Shown: positions 40,685 to 50,043, numbered from the stretch's first letter. The stretch is 64,000 bases of DNA from Streptomyces sannanensis (GCF_039536205.1 NZ_BAAAYL010000001.1:1178001-1242000), one strand, 5' to 3'. Made by a program: numbers and translations. Notes: generated by a model from the letters alone, not told the origin.

Positions 40685-42660
40685 CACACCTGGATGCGAC
40701 GCTCCACAGCATCAACGATTTCCTGCAGTGCGAAGTCACGCGGAATTCCATTCTTCTGCGAGCCGTCGCGGTAGCGGAAGGAGACCGTGCCTGCAGCCAT
40801 GTCCTCGTCACCGACGATGATCATGAACGGCGCCTTCAGCTTCTGGTGGGTGCGGATTTTCTTCTGCATCCGGTCGGACGAGGCGTCCACCTCGACCCGC
40901 AGGCCCTTCTTCTTCGCCTCGGCAGCGAACTCCCTCAGGTACTCGACGTGCGCGTCACCGATCGGGATACCTACTGCCTGAACCGGGGCCAGCCACGGCG
41001 GCATGGCGCCGGCGTAGTGCTCCAGGAGCACCGCGAAGAAGCGCTCGATCGAACCGAACAGTGCGCGGTGGATCATGACCGGGCGCTGGCGCGAGCCGTC
41101 CGCCGCCGTGTACTCAAGATCGAAACGTTCGGGGAGGTTGAAGTCCAACTGCACGGTCGACATCTGCCAGGTACGGCCGATCGCGTCCCGTGCCTGCACG
41201 GAGATCTTCGGGCCGTAGAAGGCCGCGCCACCCGGGTCCGGGGTCAGCGGGAGGCCCTGCTTCTCGGCCACCTGGCGCAGCACCTCGGTGGCCTCTTCCC
41301 AGGCCTCATCGCTGCCGACGTACTTCTTCGGGTCCTTGGTGGACAGCTCCAGGTAGAAGTCGTTCAGACCGTAGTCGCGCAGCAGGTTCAGGACGAAGGT
41401 GAGCGTCTTGTCGAGCTCCTCCGCCATCTGCTCGCGGGTGCAGTAGATGTGCGCGTCGTCCTGGGTGAAGCCCCGGGCACGGGTCAGGCCGTGCACGACG
41501 CCCGACTTCTCGTACCGGTACACGGTCCCGAACTCGAACAACCTCAAAGGCAGCTCGCGGTAGCTGCGCCCGCGCGCGTCGAAGATCAGGTTGTGCATCG
41601 GGCAGTTCATGGGCTTGAGGTAGTAGTCGGTACCACCGTCAAGCTGCATGGGGGGGTACATACCCTCCGCGTACCAGTCCAGGTGGCCGCTCTTCTCGAA
41701 AAGAGCGCCCTTGGTCGCGTGCGGGCTGTAGACGAACTCGTAGCCTTCTTCTTCGTGACGCCGACGCGAGTAGTCCTCCATGACCCGGCGGATGATGCCA
41801 CCGCGCGGGTGGAAGACCGCGAGGCCGGAGCCGATCTCGTCCGGGATGGAGAACAGGTCCAGCTCGGTGCCGAGGCGGCGGTGGTCGCGCTTCTCGGCCT
41901 CGGCGAGGAAGTCGAGGTACGCCTTCAGCTCGTCCTTGGACGGCCACGCGGTGCCGTAGATGCGCTGGAGCTGCTTGTTCTTCTCGTCACCGCGCCAGTA
42001 CGCCGAGGCGTTCCGCATGAGCTTGAACGCCGGGATCGCGCGGGTCGACGGCAGGTGCGGGCCTCGACACAGGTCACGCCAGCACAGCTCGCCGGTCTTC
42101 GCGTCCAGGTTGTCGTAGATGGTCAGCTCGCCGACGCCCACCTCGACGTCCGCGCCGTCGTCGTGCGACGCGGAGCCCTTGATGCCGATGAGCTCCAGCT
42201 TGTACGGCTCGTCGGCGAGCTCCTCGCGAGCCGCCTCGTCGGTCACCACACGGCGGGAGAACTTCTGCCCGCGCTTCTGGATCTCCTGCATCTTCTTCTC
42301 GATGGCCTTGAGATCCTCGGGGGTGAACGGCTTCGCGACGTCGAAGTCGTAGTAGAAGCCGTCCTTGACCGGCGGGCCGATGCCCAGCTTGGCCTCGGGG
42401 AAGATCTCCTGCACGGCCTGGGCCATCACATGCGCGGTGGAGTGGCGCAGGATGTTGAGGCCGTCCTCGGAGGAGATCTCGACGGGCTCGACCTCGTCGC
42501 CCTCGGCGACGACGTACTCCAGGTCCTTCAGCTCACCGCCGACACGCGCGGCGATGACGGTGCGCTCGCCGGGGAAGAGGTCCGCGGCCGTAGTGCCCGT
42601 CGTCACCACGCGCTCTTCCCGCTCGGAATCGCGTTGGATGATCACACGGACGTCTGACAC
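40684..42660 (-). CDS. thrS: Threonyl-tRNA synthetase
   Basis: GTG start at 42660 ([15 protein letters not shown]) gives 658 residues. Order: a TGS domain ([21 protein letters not shown]), the editing domain with [11 protein letters not shown] and [17 protein letters not shown], class II motifs including [12 protein letters not shown] and [30 protein letters not shown], and the anticodon-binding end. The zinc-binding Cys/His set is present. It is complete. Confidence 0.96.
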   Translation of the reverse strand: MSDVRVIIQRDSEREERVVTTGTTAADLFPGERTVIAARVGGELKDLEYVVAEGDEVEPVEISSEDGLNILRHSTAHVMAQAVQEIFPEAKLGIGPPVKDGFYYDFDVAKPFTPEDLKAIEKKMQEIQKRGQKFSRRVVTDEAAREELADEPYKLELIGIKGSASHDDGADVEVGVGELTIYDNLDAKTGELCWRDLCRGPHLPSTRAIPAFKLMRNASAYWRGDEKNKQLQRIYGTAWPSKDELKAYLDFLAEAEKRDHRRLGTELDLFSIPDEIGSGLAVFHPRGGIIRRVMEDYSRRRHEEEGYEFVYSPHATKGALFEKSGHLDWYAEGMYPPMQLDGGTDYYLKPMNCPMHNLIFDARGRSYRELPLRLFEFGTVYRYEKSGVVHGLTRARGFTQDDAHIYCTREQMAEELDKTLTFVLNLLRDYGLNDFYLELSTKDPKKYVGSDEAWEEATEVLRQVAEKQGLPLTPDPGGAAFYGPKISVQARDAIGRTWQMSTVQLDFNLPERFDLEYTAADGSRQRPVMIHRALFGSIERFFAVLLEHYAGAMPPWLAPVQAVGIPIGDAHVEYLREFAAEAKKKGLRVEVDASSDRMQKKIRTHQKLKAPFMIIVGDEDMAAGTVSFRYRDGSQKNGIPRDFALQEIVDAVERRIQV

Positions 42661-42756
42661 CGGACTCTCCTGCCTGATGAAGGATGAAGCAGCGGACACT
42701 GCTCGCGCGTGAATCGTACCGAGCCCGCGGACCCCATCGCGAAACGGTTTACCGAG

Positions 42757-43944
42757 TCAGTCCGTACCGCATGCCTCTTCGAAGAAGTCGAGATTCTCCT
42801 GGAGCGCTTTGAGAAGCCGGTCCCGCTCGGCCTCGTCGACCTGTACCGGCACCACTTCCGAGGCCCCGGTCAGGCGCCGGAAGCCGCCGCGGCTCTCCAG
42901 CCGGCCGTGCACCCTGATCGGGAGGCCGACCAGATGGGCGTGGCCCGCGATGCGGTACGCCTCCTCGTCGAGTTCGACGCGGACGTGCGGGATCTCGGCG
43001 CCGGCCAGCACGCGGAGCCGTACCGTCCCGGATCCGCGGGGTGCCGAGCGACGCATACGGACCACCGCGCCGGTGAGGCGTACCGGCACGGCCGGCTCGT
43101 CCCTCCGGTAGCGCTCGCCGGCCTCGCACAGTGCGGGCAGGTCGCCGGGCGAGAACTCGACGGGTTCGGGCCGTCCGGCGCAGCCGGACGGTACTCCGGC
43201 TGCGGGTGACCACTCGACGGCGATGCGGGTGCCTTCGGTGCCTCGTACGAGGGCGACGACGGCCTGGGTGAGTTCCCGGCTGACGCCGGCCTGGACGGCC
43301 GCGTCGAAGGCTTCCATGCCGCCGGTGGCGCGCCGGTAGTCGGCGGCTTCGCGGGCGGCGTGCAGGGCGTGGTGGAGGCGAAGCACGGCGGGGCGGCTGT
43401 CGGCGACGGGTACGAAGGCGGTGAGTTCGCGTCCGCCGGGGGCGGGTCCGACGAGGACGCCTTCGAGTGAGGCCTGTGCCTGCCTGCGGTGGCGTACCCC
43501 GTAGTAGCCGGCGCGTGCGCGTACGGCGAGTGCGGCGGCGAGCAGCATGCGGTGGGCGGCGGAGCGCAGCTGTTCCTGGGCGGTCCAGGAGGCGGCGCCG
43601 GAGGGGCCCGGTGGTATGTCGCGCCACCAGCGGATCTCGTCGCTGGGCACGGCGAGACCGACGAGTACGGCGCGGGCGGAGGGTGCGGGGCTGTGGGCGA
43701 GGGCGGCCAGGGCCTCGCCGAGCAGGTCTTCGCTGTCGGGGAAGGCCCGGCTGTCCGGTACGAGGAGGCTGGTGCCGCGGCCGGCCGGGCCGGGCGGGGT
43801 CCAGCGTGTGTAGCGGCCTGTGGCTCCGCCGTGGCGCAGCCAGCCGTGGCGGTGCAGGAGTGCGCCGAGTACGGCGGGGTCGACCTGGGCGGGGTCGGGG
43901 CCTGCGGCTCCGTACCCCTGGGGCTTGTCGAAGGGCCGGTGCAT
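42757..43944 (-). CDS. Uncharacterised protein coupled to a DUF4365 gene
   Basis: The 395-residue protein has no membrane segment or signal peptide. The N-terminal 200 residues are Ala/Arg-rich and helical; the C-terminal part (about 265-370) shows alternating beta-like segments (VPVRLTGAVVRMRRS, TVRLRVLAGAEIPHVRVELDEEAYRIAGHAHLVGLPIRVHGRLE, RRLTGASEVVPV) that resemble an OB-like fold repeated twice. I do not recognise the family. The start ATG 43944 shares TGATG with the stop of the DUF4365 gene, so the two are translated together and probably function together. Confidence 0.75.
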   Translation of the reverse strand: MHRPFDKPQGYGAAGPDPAQVDPAVLGALLHRHGWLRHGGATGRYTRWTPPGPAGRGTSLLVPDSRAFPDSEDLLGEALAALAHSPAPSARAVLVGLAVPSDEIRWWRDIPPGPSGAASWTAQEQLRSAAHRMLLAAALAVRARAGYYGVRHRRQAQASLEGVLVGPAPGGRELTAFVPVADSRPAVLRLHHALHAAREAADYRRATGGMEAFDAAVQAGVSRELTQAVVALVRGTEGTRIAVEWSPAAGVPSGCAGRPEPVEFSPGDLPALCEAGERYRRDEPAVPVRLTGAVVRMRRSAPRGSGTVRLRVLAGAEIPHVRVELDEEAYRIAGHAHLVGLPIRVHGRLESRGGFRRLTGASEVVPVQVDEAERDRLLKALQENLDFFEEACGTD

Positions 43945-44510
43945 CAGGGCCTCCCTCCCGTGCCGACGCGGGTCATGATGTCGCAGAGCGCTCGGTCGTC
44001 GAAGATCCGTGAGGTCGGTATCCGCACGGTGGTTCTGCGGCGGCCGGTCACGGGGTGTCCGGCCAGGTTGGTCCAGTAGCAGCAGTGCCGGAGGGCGAGC
44101 CGGTCGTGGCCGGCCCGCAGCCACTCGTCCCGGGATCTGGGGACGAGCATCACGACCAGGATCTTGTGCACCGTGACCGGGGTACGGGCGAGCTTCACCA
44201 GGTGCTCGTTGTCGAGCGTGAAGGAGAAGGCCGGGCCCTGGGGGTGCGGGGCGATCTGGTAGGTGCATTTGAGCTGCACTTTGATCGTCACTTCGTCGTC
44301 GACGGTGTGGCCGGGAGCGCTGTGGCTCACGTGCCAGTCGATGCCGTTGTCGGGAAAGGGCTGCGAGAGCGAGCATCCCGCGGCGGCCACGACCGCGTGG
44401 AGGTAGCCGACCTGGAGGGTCTCCATGCAGGCGGTGGTGGCGAGTGAGCCGCGCAGTGGTGCGATCCGCTCGGGCAGCAGCCCTTCCGGTTCGGGCTGCG
44501 CGAGCGCCAT
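43944..44510 (-). CDS. DUF4365 protein, putative PD-(D/E)XK-like nuclease
   Basis: The 188-residue protein contains GIDWHVSHS and, about 20 residues on, TIKVQLKCTY, which matches the D...(Q/E)xK active-site spacing of PD-(D/E)XK nucleases (IDW...VQLK). Other parts: TPVTVHKILVVMLVP and HCCYWTNLAGHP, strands typical of DUF4365. Proteins of this kind occur alone or in defence-like loci; the role of this one is not known. It is the first gene of a two-gene unit and diverges from the exonuclease gene. Confidence 0.75.
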   Translation of the reverse strand: MALAQPEPEGLLPERIAPLRGSLATTACMETLQVGYLHAVVAAAGCSLSQPFPDNGIDWHVSHSAPGHTVDDEVTIKVQLKCTYQIAPHPQGPAFSFTLDNEHLVKLARTPVTVHKILVVMLVPRSRDEWLRAGHDRLALRHCCYWTNLAGHPVTGRRRTTVRIPTSRIFDDRALCDIMTRVGTGGRP

Positions 44511-44684
44511 GGCTTTCCTGTGCCTTCCGTGTCTTCATGACAGATCGTCAAGTGGTGTGTCAATCAATGGTTTTGTCTCCGTACAGCGTTGACCGCAAAC
44601 GGCGTATGGCGCAAAGGGTGCGGGTATCACCGGAGCGGCAGGGGACGGCGGGCCATCTGCCGGATGAGTACGAGGAGTTCGGAC

Positions 44685-45410
44685 ATGTCGTGCTGGTACG
44701 AGGGTCCCCTGGCCGCTTTTGACACCGAGACCACCGGGGTGGATGTCGAGCACGACCGGATCGTGTCGGCCGCGGTGATCGTGCAGGACACTCCGGGTGC
44801 GCGGCCGCGGGTGTCGCGCTGGCTGGTGAATCCGGGGATACCTGTGCCCGAGGCGGCGACCGCCGTGCACGGGCTCACCGATGAGTATGTGCAGCACAAC
44901 GGGCGTTGGCCGGCGCCGGTGGTGGACGAGCTGGGGAGGGCCCTGGCCGAGCAGTGTGCGACGGGCCGTCCGCTGGTGGTGATGAACGCGCCGTTCGATC
45001 TGACGTTGCTGGACCGGGAGTTGAGGCGGCATCGTGCCTCGTCGCTCGAGCGGTATCTGGACGGTGTTCCGATGCATGTGCTGGATCCGTGGGTGCTGGA
45101 CAAGCATCTGGACCGGTATCGCAAGGGCCGCCGCACGCTGACCGATCTTTGTGCGCAGTACGGCGTGACCCTGGACGGTGCTCATGACGCGGCGGCGGAC
45201 GCGCTGGCGGCGCTGGAGGTCGTACGGGCGGTGGGGCAGCGGTTCTCGTCGCGTCTGGAGCGGTTGACGGCGGCGGAGCTGCACTCGTTGCAGACAGGCT
45301 GGCATGCGGCTCAGGCACGTGGTCTGCAGGCGTGGTTCGCGCGCAGCGGCACGCCGGAGGAGGTGGATCCGTCGTGGCCGGTGCGGCCGAAGCTGCCTGC
45401 GGCTGCGTGA
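44685..45410 (+). CDS. DnaQ-like 3'-5' exonuclease
   Basis: ATG 44685 is preceded by GAGGAG seven bases upstream, giving 241 residues. DEDDh residues are visible: AFDTETTGVDVEHDRIV (ExoI Asp and Glu), VVMNAPFDLTLLDREL (ExoII Asp) and LDGAHDAAADALAALEV (ExoIII His and Asp). It is like the epsilon proofreading domain but stands alone, so RNA or DNA repair is as likely as proofreading. A strong terminator follows. Confidence 0.92.
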   Translation: MSCWYEGPLAAFDTETTGVDVEHDRIVSAAVIVQDTPGARPRVSRWLVNPGIPVPEAATAVHGLTDEYVQHNGRWPAPVVDELGRALAEQCATGRPLVVMNAPFDLTLLDRELRRHRASSLERYLDGVPMHVLDPWVLDKHLDRYRKGRRTLTDLCAQYGVTLDGAHDAAADALAALEVVRAVGQRFSSRLERLTAAELHSLQTGWHAAQARGLQAWFARSGTPEEVDPSWPVRPKLPAAA

Positions 45411-45423
45411 CGTCGTCATGAAG

Positions 45424-45456
45424 AGAGGCCGGTCCGTCGATGACGGACCGGCCTCT
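45424..45456 (+). terminator. Terminator between exonuclease gene and tRNA-Val
   Basis: AGAGGCCGGTCCGTC and GACGGACCGGCCTCT are perfect 15-base arms with loop GAT. It lies 13 bp after the exonuclease stop and 6 bp past the 3' end of the convergent tRNA, so it may serve both. Confidence 0.9.
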
Positions 45457-45462
45457 TCCCGG

Positions 45463-45534
45463 TGGGCGATACTGGGTTCGAACCAGTGACCTCTTCGGTG
45501 TGAACGAAGCGCTCTCCCACTGAGCTAATCGCCC
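45463..45534 (-). tRNA. tRNA-Val(CAC)
   Basis: A 72-nt cloverleaf on the minus strand: acceptor GGGCGAT/ATCGCCC, D-arm GCTC...GAGC, anticodon stem CTTCG/CGAAG with loop TTCACAC (anticodon CAC), TTCGAAC T-loop, discriminator A. CCA is not encoded. It differs by one base in the D-loop from the copy at 48802. Confidence 0.97.
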
Positions 45535-45573
45535 GGGAACGCACTGAACCATACAGGCCCGGGCGGGGTTCGT

Positions 45574-46101
45574 TCAAACTGCCCTCCCGTCGCCCGACCG
45601 CTGCTCCTCAAGGACGCTTCCCCGGACTCCGTCCGGGGAAGCCCCGTCGTGCGGCCTCGCTGCTTTCAAGTGGGCGGCGAGTCCGCGGCGGCCGCTGCGC
45701 ATCATCAGGGCGTGGTTGGCGAGGAACACGGGGCGCGCGGGGAGGGCGAGGCGTCGCATGAGTGGTTTGCGGACGTCGACCTCCTGTTCGTAGAGGACGC
45801 GGGTGCCCGCACCACGGGCGGTGAGTGTCCAGCGGACCCAGCCGTCGAGGTCGCCGGTCATCTCCGCTTCCAGTACCCGTACCGCGGGATCGCGGAGCCG
45901 TGCGTGGGCGGTGACGACCAGGTCGTACGGGAGGAGGGAGCGGAAGCGGGCGGTGCCGGTATGTTCGTCGAGGAGGGTCACTTCGCGGATCTGCGGCCAC
46001 CATCGCGAGTACTCCTCGGGGTGTGCCAGCGCGTGGTAGACCCGGTCGGGGCCGGCGGCGAGGTCCCAAACAGTGCGGAAGCGGTAGTGGCACCAGTCCA
46101 T
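45574..46101 (-). CDS. SRPBCC (polyketide cyclase/START-like) protein
   Basis: The 175-residue protein has the START-like pattern of alternating strands with FRTVWDLAAGPDRVYHALAHPEEYSRWWPQIREV at the N-terminus and DGWVRWTLTARGAGTRVLYEQEV later. A helix (MRRLALPARPVFLANHALMMRSGRRGLAAHL) closes the pocket. Such proteins bind hydrophobic ligands; no substrate can be inferred. It diverges from the 851-residue membrane protein gene. Confidence 0.85.
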   Translation of the reverse strand: MDWCHYRFRTVWDLAAGPDRVYHALAHPEEYSRWWPQIREVTLLDEHTGTARFRSLLPYDLVVTAHARLRDPAVRVLEAEMTGDLDGWVRWTLTARGAGTRVLYEQEVDVRKPLMRRLALPARPVFLANHALMMRSGRRGLAAHLKAARPHDGASPDGVRGSVLEEQRSGDGRAV

Positions 46102-46185
46102 GGTTCAAGTCTGCTCGTACTCACCGTGGATCTGAGTAGTTGTGCCCATGCGGGTCGGATATGGCCGGGACCACACTGCGTGACC

Positions 46186-48741
46186 ATGGAGAAGGTCCCA
46201 CCACCCGCCGAGGAATTGGCGCTCATCGACCGCGAGCTGACTCAACTCGATGCGCGCCGGGCTCTGTTGCTGACGCGCCGGGCGTGGCTGCTCACGGTGT
46301 TGCAGCCGCCCGCCCCTGTCGCCCCCGCGGCGGCGTTCGCCCCACCGCGTGAGACGTCCCCGCCGAGTGTGCAGAACGTGCTGCTCACTCTGGGCGGGGT
46401 GCTGCTGACGATCGCAGCCGTCGCGTTCACGCTGGTCAGCTGGGGTCGTCTGGGCATCGGCGGGCGCTCCGCCGTGCTGGGTGTGGTGACGGTGGCCGCG
46501 CTGGCGGCTCCGGTCCGGCTGCTGCGCCGTGGGCTGCGCTCGACGGCGGAGTCGGTGGCGGGTCTCGGCCTGGTGCTGATGGTGCTGGACGCGTATGCGC
46601 TGCACCGGGTCGCGCTGTCCGGGGTGGACGGCACGGGCTATGCGGCGGTGGCGTCGGCCGTGCTGGCGTCGCTGTGGACGGCGTACGGGCTGGCGCTGGG
46701 GCGTCTGCGGCTGCCGTTGCCTGTCGCGGTGGTGACCGCTCAACTGCCGTTGCAGCTGTGGGCTGTCGCTGCGGACGCCGGTGCGTCCGTGGCCGTCTGG
46801 GCGCTGCTGGCGACGGCCGTGGCCGATGCGGCGGTGGCGCTGTGGGCGCGGGGGCTGCCAGTGGTGCGTGTGCTGTCCGCGGTGGGTGCGGGGACCGTCG
46901 GCGGGTGGTCGCTGTTGGTGGCCGGCGGGTTGTCGGTGACCGCGGACGGGCCGGCCGGTGCGGTGGGTCCCGCGGGGGTGTTGCTGGTGGCGGCCGGTGT
47001 GGCGTTGTTCGCCGCGATGAGGGTCCCCCCTGCTCGAGCGGAGCCGAGAGCTTGGGGGAGGGTGTCTGCCGCCGCGGTGACCTGCGCGGCGGTGGCGGGT
47101 CTTTCGGTGGTCGTGGCGGTGGGCGGTGTGGCGCGCCCTGTGGTGCCGGCCGGCTGGGCTGTTCCGGTGTATGCGGCCTGCGCCGTGGTTCTGCTGGCGG
47201 TGGTACGGGCTGCCGGGCTGCCACGTCGGCTGATGATCGGTCTTGTCGGTGCGGCAGGGGCGGTTCAGGGTGTGGCGGTGCTGTGGGCGCTGCCGGCGGT
47301 GGCGCTGGTGCTGGTGGGCCCGGTCCGCTGGGTGGGCGAGGTGTGGTCGGGTGCCCCGTCCGGCGGCGCACAGGAGGCGCTGTGGGGCGCTCTGCCGTGG
47401 TCCGGGAGCGCGGCGACGCCGGTGGTGCTGCTGCTGGCGGCGGGGGTGCTGTGGGCGGCGTACCGCTGGGCGGACGCGTCATGGCGGCCTGCGACAGCCG
47501 GCGGCGCCGTGATCCTGGTGTGGGCGGCGGGCATGATGCTGCCGACGGCCCTGGATCCGGGTTACGGGGTGACGGTGGCCGTGCGGGTGGTGCTGACGGC
47601 GGTGCTGGTGGCGGTCGCTGTTCGCTTCGGCGCGGCCGGGCCGTCGGCCGCGGCTCGGACCGGTGCGGGCGACGGCGTGCTGCCGGGCGCCGAGCCCGGC
47701 GGGGCGGGTGCTCCCGCGGCGAACCAGGAGGCCGGTGCGGCAGGGGTGGCGGGTGCGCCGGGTCGTACGGACGCCGTGGCCGCGGCCGTGGGGGCCGTGG
47801 CGTTCATGGGTGCGCTCGTGGGCGCCGTGAGTGTGTCGTTGCTGGCGCTTGCCGTGGAGGCCGCCACCTATGGCGTGCTCGGCGCGCTGACCGCGGTGTT
47901 CGTGGTGGCCGCTGCCTTCGGCGCGGGGCCGGTACGGCGGGCGGCGGCGAGTGCGGGTGTGGCCTGGGCGGCCGGGCTGGTCTGCGCGGTCGCGGCGGGG
48001 TACGGACTGCCGACTCATCAGGTGGCTCTGGCTGTGCTGGTGGTTCCCGCGGTGGTCGTCGTGGCGGCCGCGCGACTGGGGCGGCATCCGGCCGGGCTGC
48101 CGATGGAGATCACCGGGGCGGTCGTCGGTCTGCCCGCCGTCGGGCTCGCCTCGGGGCACGCGCCGACCCTGTCGCTGGTGCTGTCGCTGTGCGGCGTGTT
48201 CGCGGCGGGTACAGCGGTGCGCGCCGACCGGCGGCCGGTGGGGTATGCCGCGGTGGTGCTGTTCGTGCTGGCCATGTGGGTGCGCCTGGCCGCGTCCGGG
48301 GTCGCCGCGCCGGAGGCGTACACACTGCCGGTCACGGTGCCGGCGCTCGCGGTCGGTGTGCTGCGGTGCCGCCGCGACCCGGAGGCCTCGTCGTGGACGG
48401 CGTACGGTCCGGGGCTCGCGGCGACGCTGGTGCCGAGCCTGATCGCCGCATGGGGCGACGAGCACTGGCTGCGGCCGCTGCTGCTGGGGCTGGCGGCGCT
48501 GGTGGTCACCTTGGCCGGGGCGCGGCTGCGGCTGCAGGCGCTGCTGGTGCTGGGGGGCGTGGTGCTGGCGCTGGACGCTCTGCACGAACTGGCGCCGTAT
48601 GTGGTGCAGGTGGTGGGGGCGCTTCCCCGCTGGCTGCCGCCGGCGCTGGCAGGGCTGCTGCTTCTGGGGGTGGGGGCGACGTACGAGCAGCGGCTGCGCG
48701 ATGCGCGACGGCTGCGGGACACGCTGGGCCGGATGCGTTGA
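46186..48741 (+). CDS. Very hydrophobic polytopic membrane protein, repeat-invaded
   Basis: ATG 46186 (GTG 46180 also possible) gives 851 residues. A short coiled start (EELALIDRELTQLDARRALLLTRRA) and a proline-rich linker are followed by more than 20 predicted membrane helices from VQNVLLTLGGVLLTIAAVAF onward. The pattern LLTIAAVAFTLVSWGRLGIGGRSAVL resembles the SCO-type permease-like or DUF2157 group of actinobacteria. Residues RVPPARAEPRAWGRVS near 280 break the hydrophobic pattern and are encoded by an interspersed repeat. A terminator follows. Function unknown. Confidence 0.8.
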   Translation: MEKVPPPAEELALIDRELTQLDARRALLLTRRAWLLTVLQPPAPVAPAAAFAPPRETSPPSVQNVLLTLGGVLLTIAAVAFTLVSWGRLGIGGRSAVLGVVTVAALAAPVRLLRRGLRSTAESVAGLGLVLMVLDAYALHRVALSGVDGTGYAAVASAVLASLWTAYGLALGRLRLPLPVAVVTAQLPLQLWAVAADAGASVAVWALLATAVADAAVALWARGLPVVRVLSAVGAGTVGGWSLLVAGGLSVTADGPAGAVGPAGVLLVAAGVALFAAMRVPPARAEPRAWGRVSAAAVTCAAVAGLSVVVAVGGVARPVVPAGWAVPVYAACAVVLLAVVRAAGLPRRLMIGLVGAAGAVQGVAVLWALPAVALVLVGPVRWVGEVWSGAPSGGAQEALWGALPWSGSAATPVVLLLAAGVLWAAYRWADASWRPATAGGAVILVWAAGMMLPTALDPGYGVTVAVRVVLTAVLVAVAVRFGAAGPSAAARTGAGDGVLPGAEPGGAGAPAANQEAGAAGVAGAPGRTDAVAAAVGAVAFMGALVGAVSVSLLALAVEAATYGVLGALTAVFVVAAAFGAGPVRRAAASAGVAWAAGLVCAVAAGYGLPTHQVALAVLVVPAVVVVAAARLGRHPAGLPMEITGAVVGLPAVGLASGHAPTLSLVLSLCGVFAAGTAVRADRRPVGYAAVVLFVLAMWVRLAASGVAAPEAYTLPVTVPALAVGVLRCRRDPEASSWTAYGPGLAATLVPSLIAAWGDEHWLRPLLLGLAALVVTLAGARLRLQALLVLGGVVLALDALHELAPYVVQVVGALPRWLPPALAGLLLLGVGATYEQRLRDARRLRDTLGRMR
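47021..47062 (+). repeat. Interspersed repeat inserted in frame in the membrane protein gene
   Basis: GGGTCCCCCCTGCTCGAGCG followed by GAGCCGAGAGCTTGGGGGAG matches, with small changes, the sequence at 50044-50104 downstream of ssgB. The ends TCCCCC and GGGGGA are inverted. It encodes a charged Pro/Arg stretch inside otherwise hydrophobic sequence. Confidence 0.75.
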
Positions 48742-48761
48742 CAGGGCGCGGGAATGCCGAT

Positions 48762-48789
48762 GGCCCGGAGGCTGTGGAGCCTCCGGGCC
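48762..48789 (+). terminator. Terminator after the membrane protein gene
   Basis: GGCCCGGAGGCT and AGCCTCCGGGCC form a perfect 12-pair stem with a four-base loop, 20 bp after the stop and 12 bp from the 3' end of the convergent tRNA-Val. Confidence 0.88.
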
Positions 48790-48801
48790 GTCGGTCCGGT
48801 G

Positions 48802-48873
48802 TGGGCGATACTGGGTTCGAACCAGTGACCTCTTCGGTGTGAACGAAGCGCTCTCCCGCTGAGCTAATCGCCC
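48802..48873 (-). tRNA. tRNA-Val(CAC), second copy
   Basis: A 72-nt cloverleaf with the same acceptor stem, CAC anticodon and T-arm as the gene at 45463. One D-loop base differs. CCA is not encoded. The two copies flank the SRPBCC and membrane protein genes. Confidence 0.97.
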
Positions 48874-48927
48874 GGGCGCACCGCAAACATTACCCCATGT
48901 CAGCGGGCCCCTGAGACCACCCCCGGC

Positions 48928-49362
48928 TCACTGGTCGATCTTCCATGGCATCACAAGTCCGAACTTCCAGAGGTAGATGCCGAGCAGCACGCCGACGATG
49001 ATCAGCCCGATGGTCGTGAGGATGATGTTCCGTCGGCGGACCTTGGGGTCGAGGGCCCTCTGTGCGGCCTCGGTCACCTTGCGTTTGGTCCAGCGGAGCA
49101 CCAGCTGGGCCCAGACGAATTCGGTCGCCCAGATCGCCATGCCGGCGAAGATCACCAGCCAGCCCGGTCCGGGCAGCGGCAGCATGATCACGCCTGCGCC
49201 CACGACGGCGAGGCCGACGACGAAGACGCCGACCTGCCAGCTGAGGTGCAGCGGCTTCGACGCCTTGATGAACCCCGGCGCGCGCGAGCCGAGCTCACGT
49301 TCACCGGGCTCCGCACCGGCCGCGGCGGCGGCCCCGTCCCGCTCGTCACTCCCCGTATGCAT
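48928..49362 (-). CDS. TIGR02611-family membrane protein
   Basis: The 144-residue protein has an acidic/Ala N-terminus and then two pairs of transmembrane helices (SWQVGVFVVGLAVVGAGVIMLPLPGPGWLVIFAGMAIWATEFVWA and IILTTIGLIIVGVLLGIYLW). The MLPLPGPGWLVIF motif marks the TIGR02611 family, an actinobacterial family of unknown role. It is divergent from ssgB. Start ATG 49362. Confidence 0.88.
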   Translation of the reverse strand: MHTGSDERDGAAAAAGAEPGERELGSRAPGFIKASKPLHLSWQVGVFVVGLAVVGAGVIMLPLPGPGWLVIFAGMAIWATEFVWAQLVLRWTKRKVTEAAQRALDPKVRRRNIILTTIGLIIVGVLLGIYLWKFGLVMPWKIDQ

Positions 49363-49552
49363 GTGACCCAACCTACCCGAACAGGACCGGTAACCGGAAT
49401 GACCGTATAACTCAAAGTAACACTGAGCTGGACGAGCTACGCGAGGAGTCGCAAAACGGGCAGAGGGGTTTACAACGCCACCGTAGGTGGCATGTCGATT
49501 TCGCCGACGTGCGAATCCCCGAGCGCACACTGAGCGAAAGGCCCTGGCGCTT

Positions 49553-49966
49553 ATGAACACCACGGTCAGCTGCGAGCTGCACCTGCGCCTCGTTGTATCG
49601 AGCGAGTCCTCACTGCCTGTACCCGCGGGCCTGCGGTATGACACGGCCGACCCCTACGCCGTTCATGCCACCTTCCACACCGGAGCCGAGGAGACCGTCG
49701 AGTGGGTGTTCGCCCGCGACCTCCTCGCAGAGGGGCTGCACCGGCCCACCGGTACCGGCGACGTCAGAGTCTGGCCGTCACGCAGCCACGGTCAGGGCGT
49801 TGTCTGCATCGCCCTCAGCTCCCCGGAAGGCGAGGCACTGCTCGAAGCCCCGGCGAGGGCTCTGGAGTCGTTCCTGAAGCGGACCGATGCCGCCGTGCCC
49901 CCGGGCACGGAGCACCGCCACTTCGATCTCGACACGGAACTCTCGCACATCCTGGCGGAAAGCTGA
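49553..49966 (+). CDS. ssgB: Sporulation and cell division protein SsgB
   Basis: The 137-residue protein matches SsgB, which recruits FtsZ to future septum sites in aerial hyphae together with SsgA. It begins MNTTVSCELHLRLVVSSESS and has VEWVFARDLLAEGLHRPTG and GTEHRHFDLDTELSHILAES. The sequence is among the most conserved in morphologically complex actinobacteria, so this is the best single marker of a Streptomyces-like organism in the window. The 190-bp upstream region is shared with the TIGR02611 gene; a GGGTTTAC box near 49468-49475 may be promoter-related (uncertain). Confidence 0.96.
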   Translation: MNTTVSCELHLRLVVSSESSLPVPAGLRYDTADPYAVHATFHTGAEETVEWVFARDLLAEGLHRPTGTGDVRVWPSRSHGQGVVCIALSSPEGEALLEAPARALESFLKRTDAAVPPGTEHRHFDLDTELSHILAES

Positions 49967-50043
49967 GCCAGGCCGAGAGCCGTACGGCGCCGTCCGACTC
50001 GGGGAGACGGCGCCGCGCGGACAGCTGAGACCCTCTGCTCATG

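Noticed and set aside
44685..45410. DNA polymerase III epsilon subunit
   Set aside because: It has the exonuclease motifs, but no polymerase-binding C-terminus can be recognised, so a general DnaQ-like call is safer.
46674..48842. Plus-strand frame of 722 codons inside the 851-residue membrane protein gene
   Set aside because: Gly/Arg/Ala-only composition; the other frame gives regular membrane helices.
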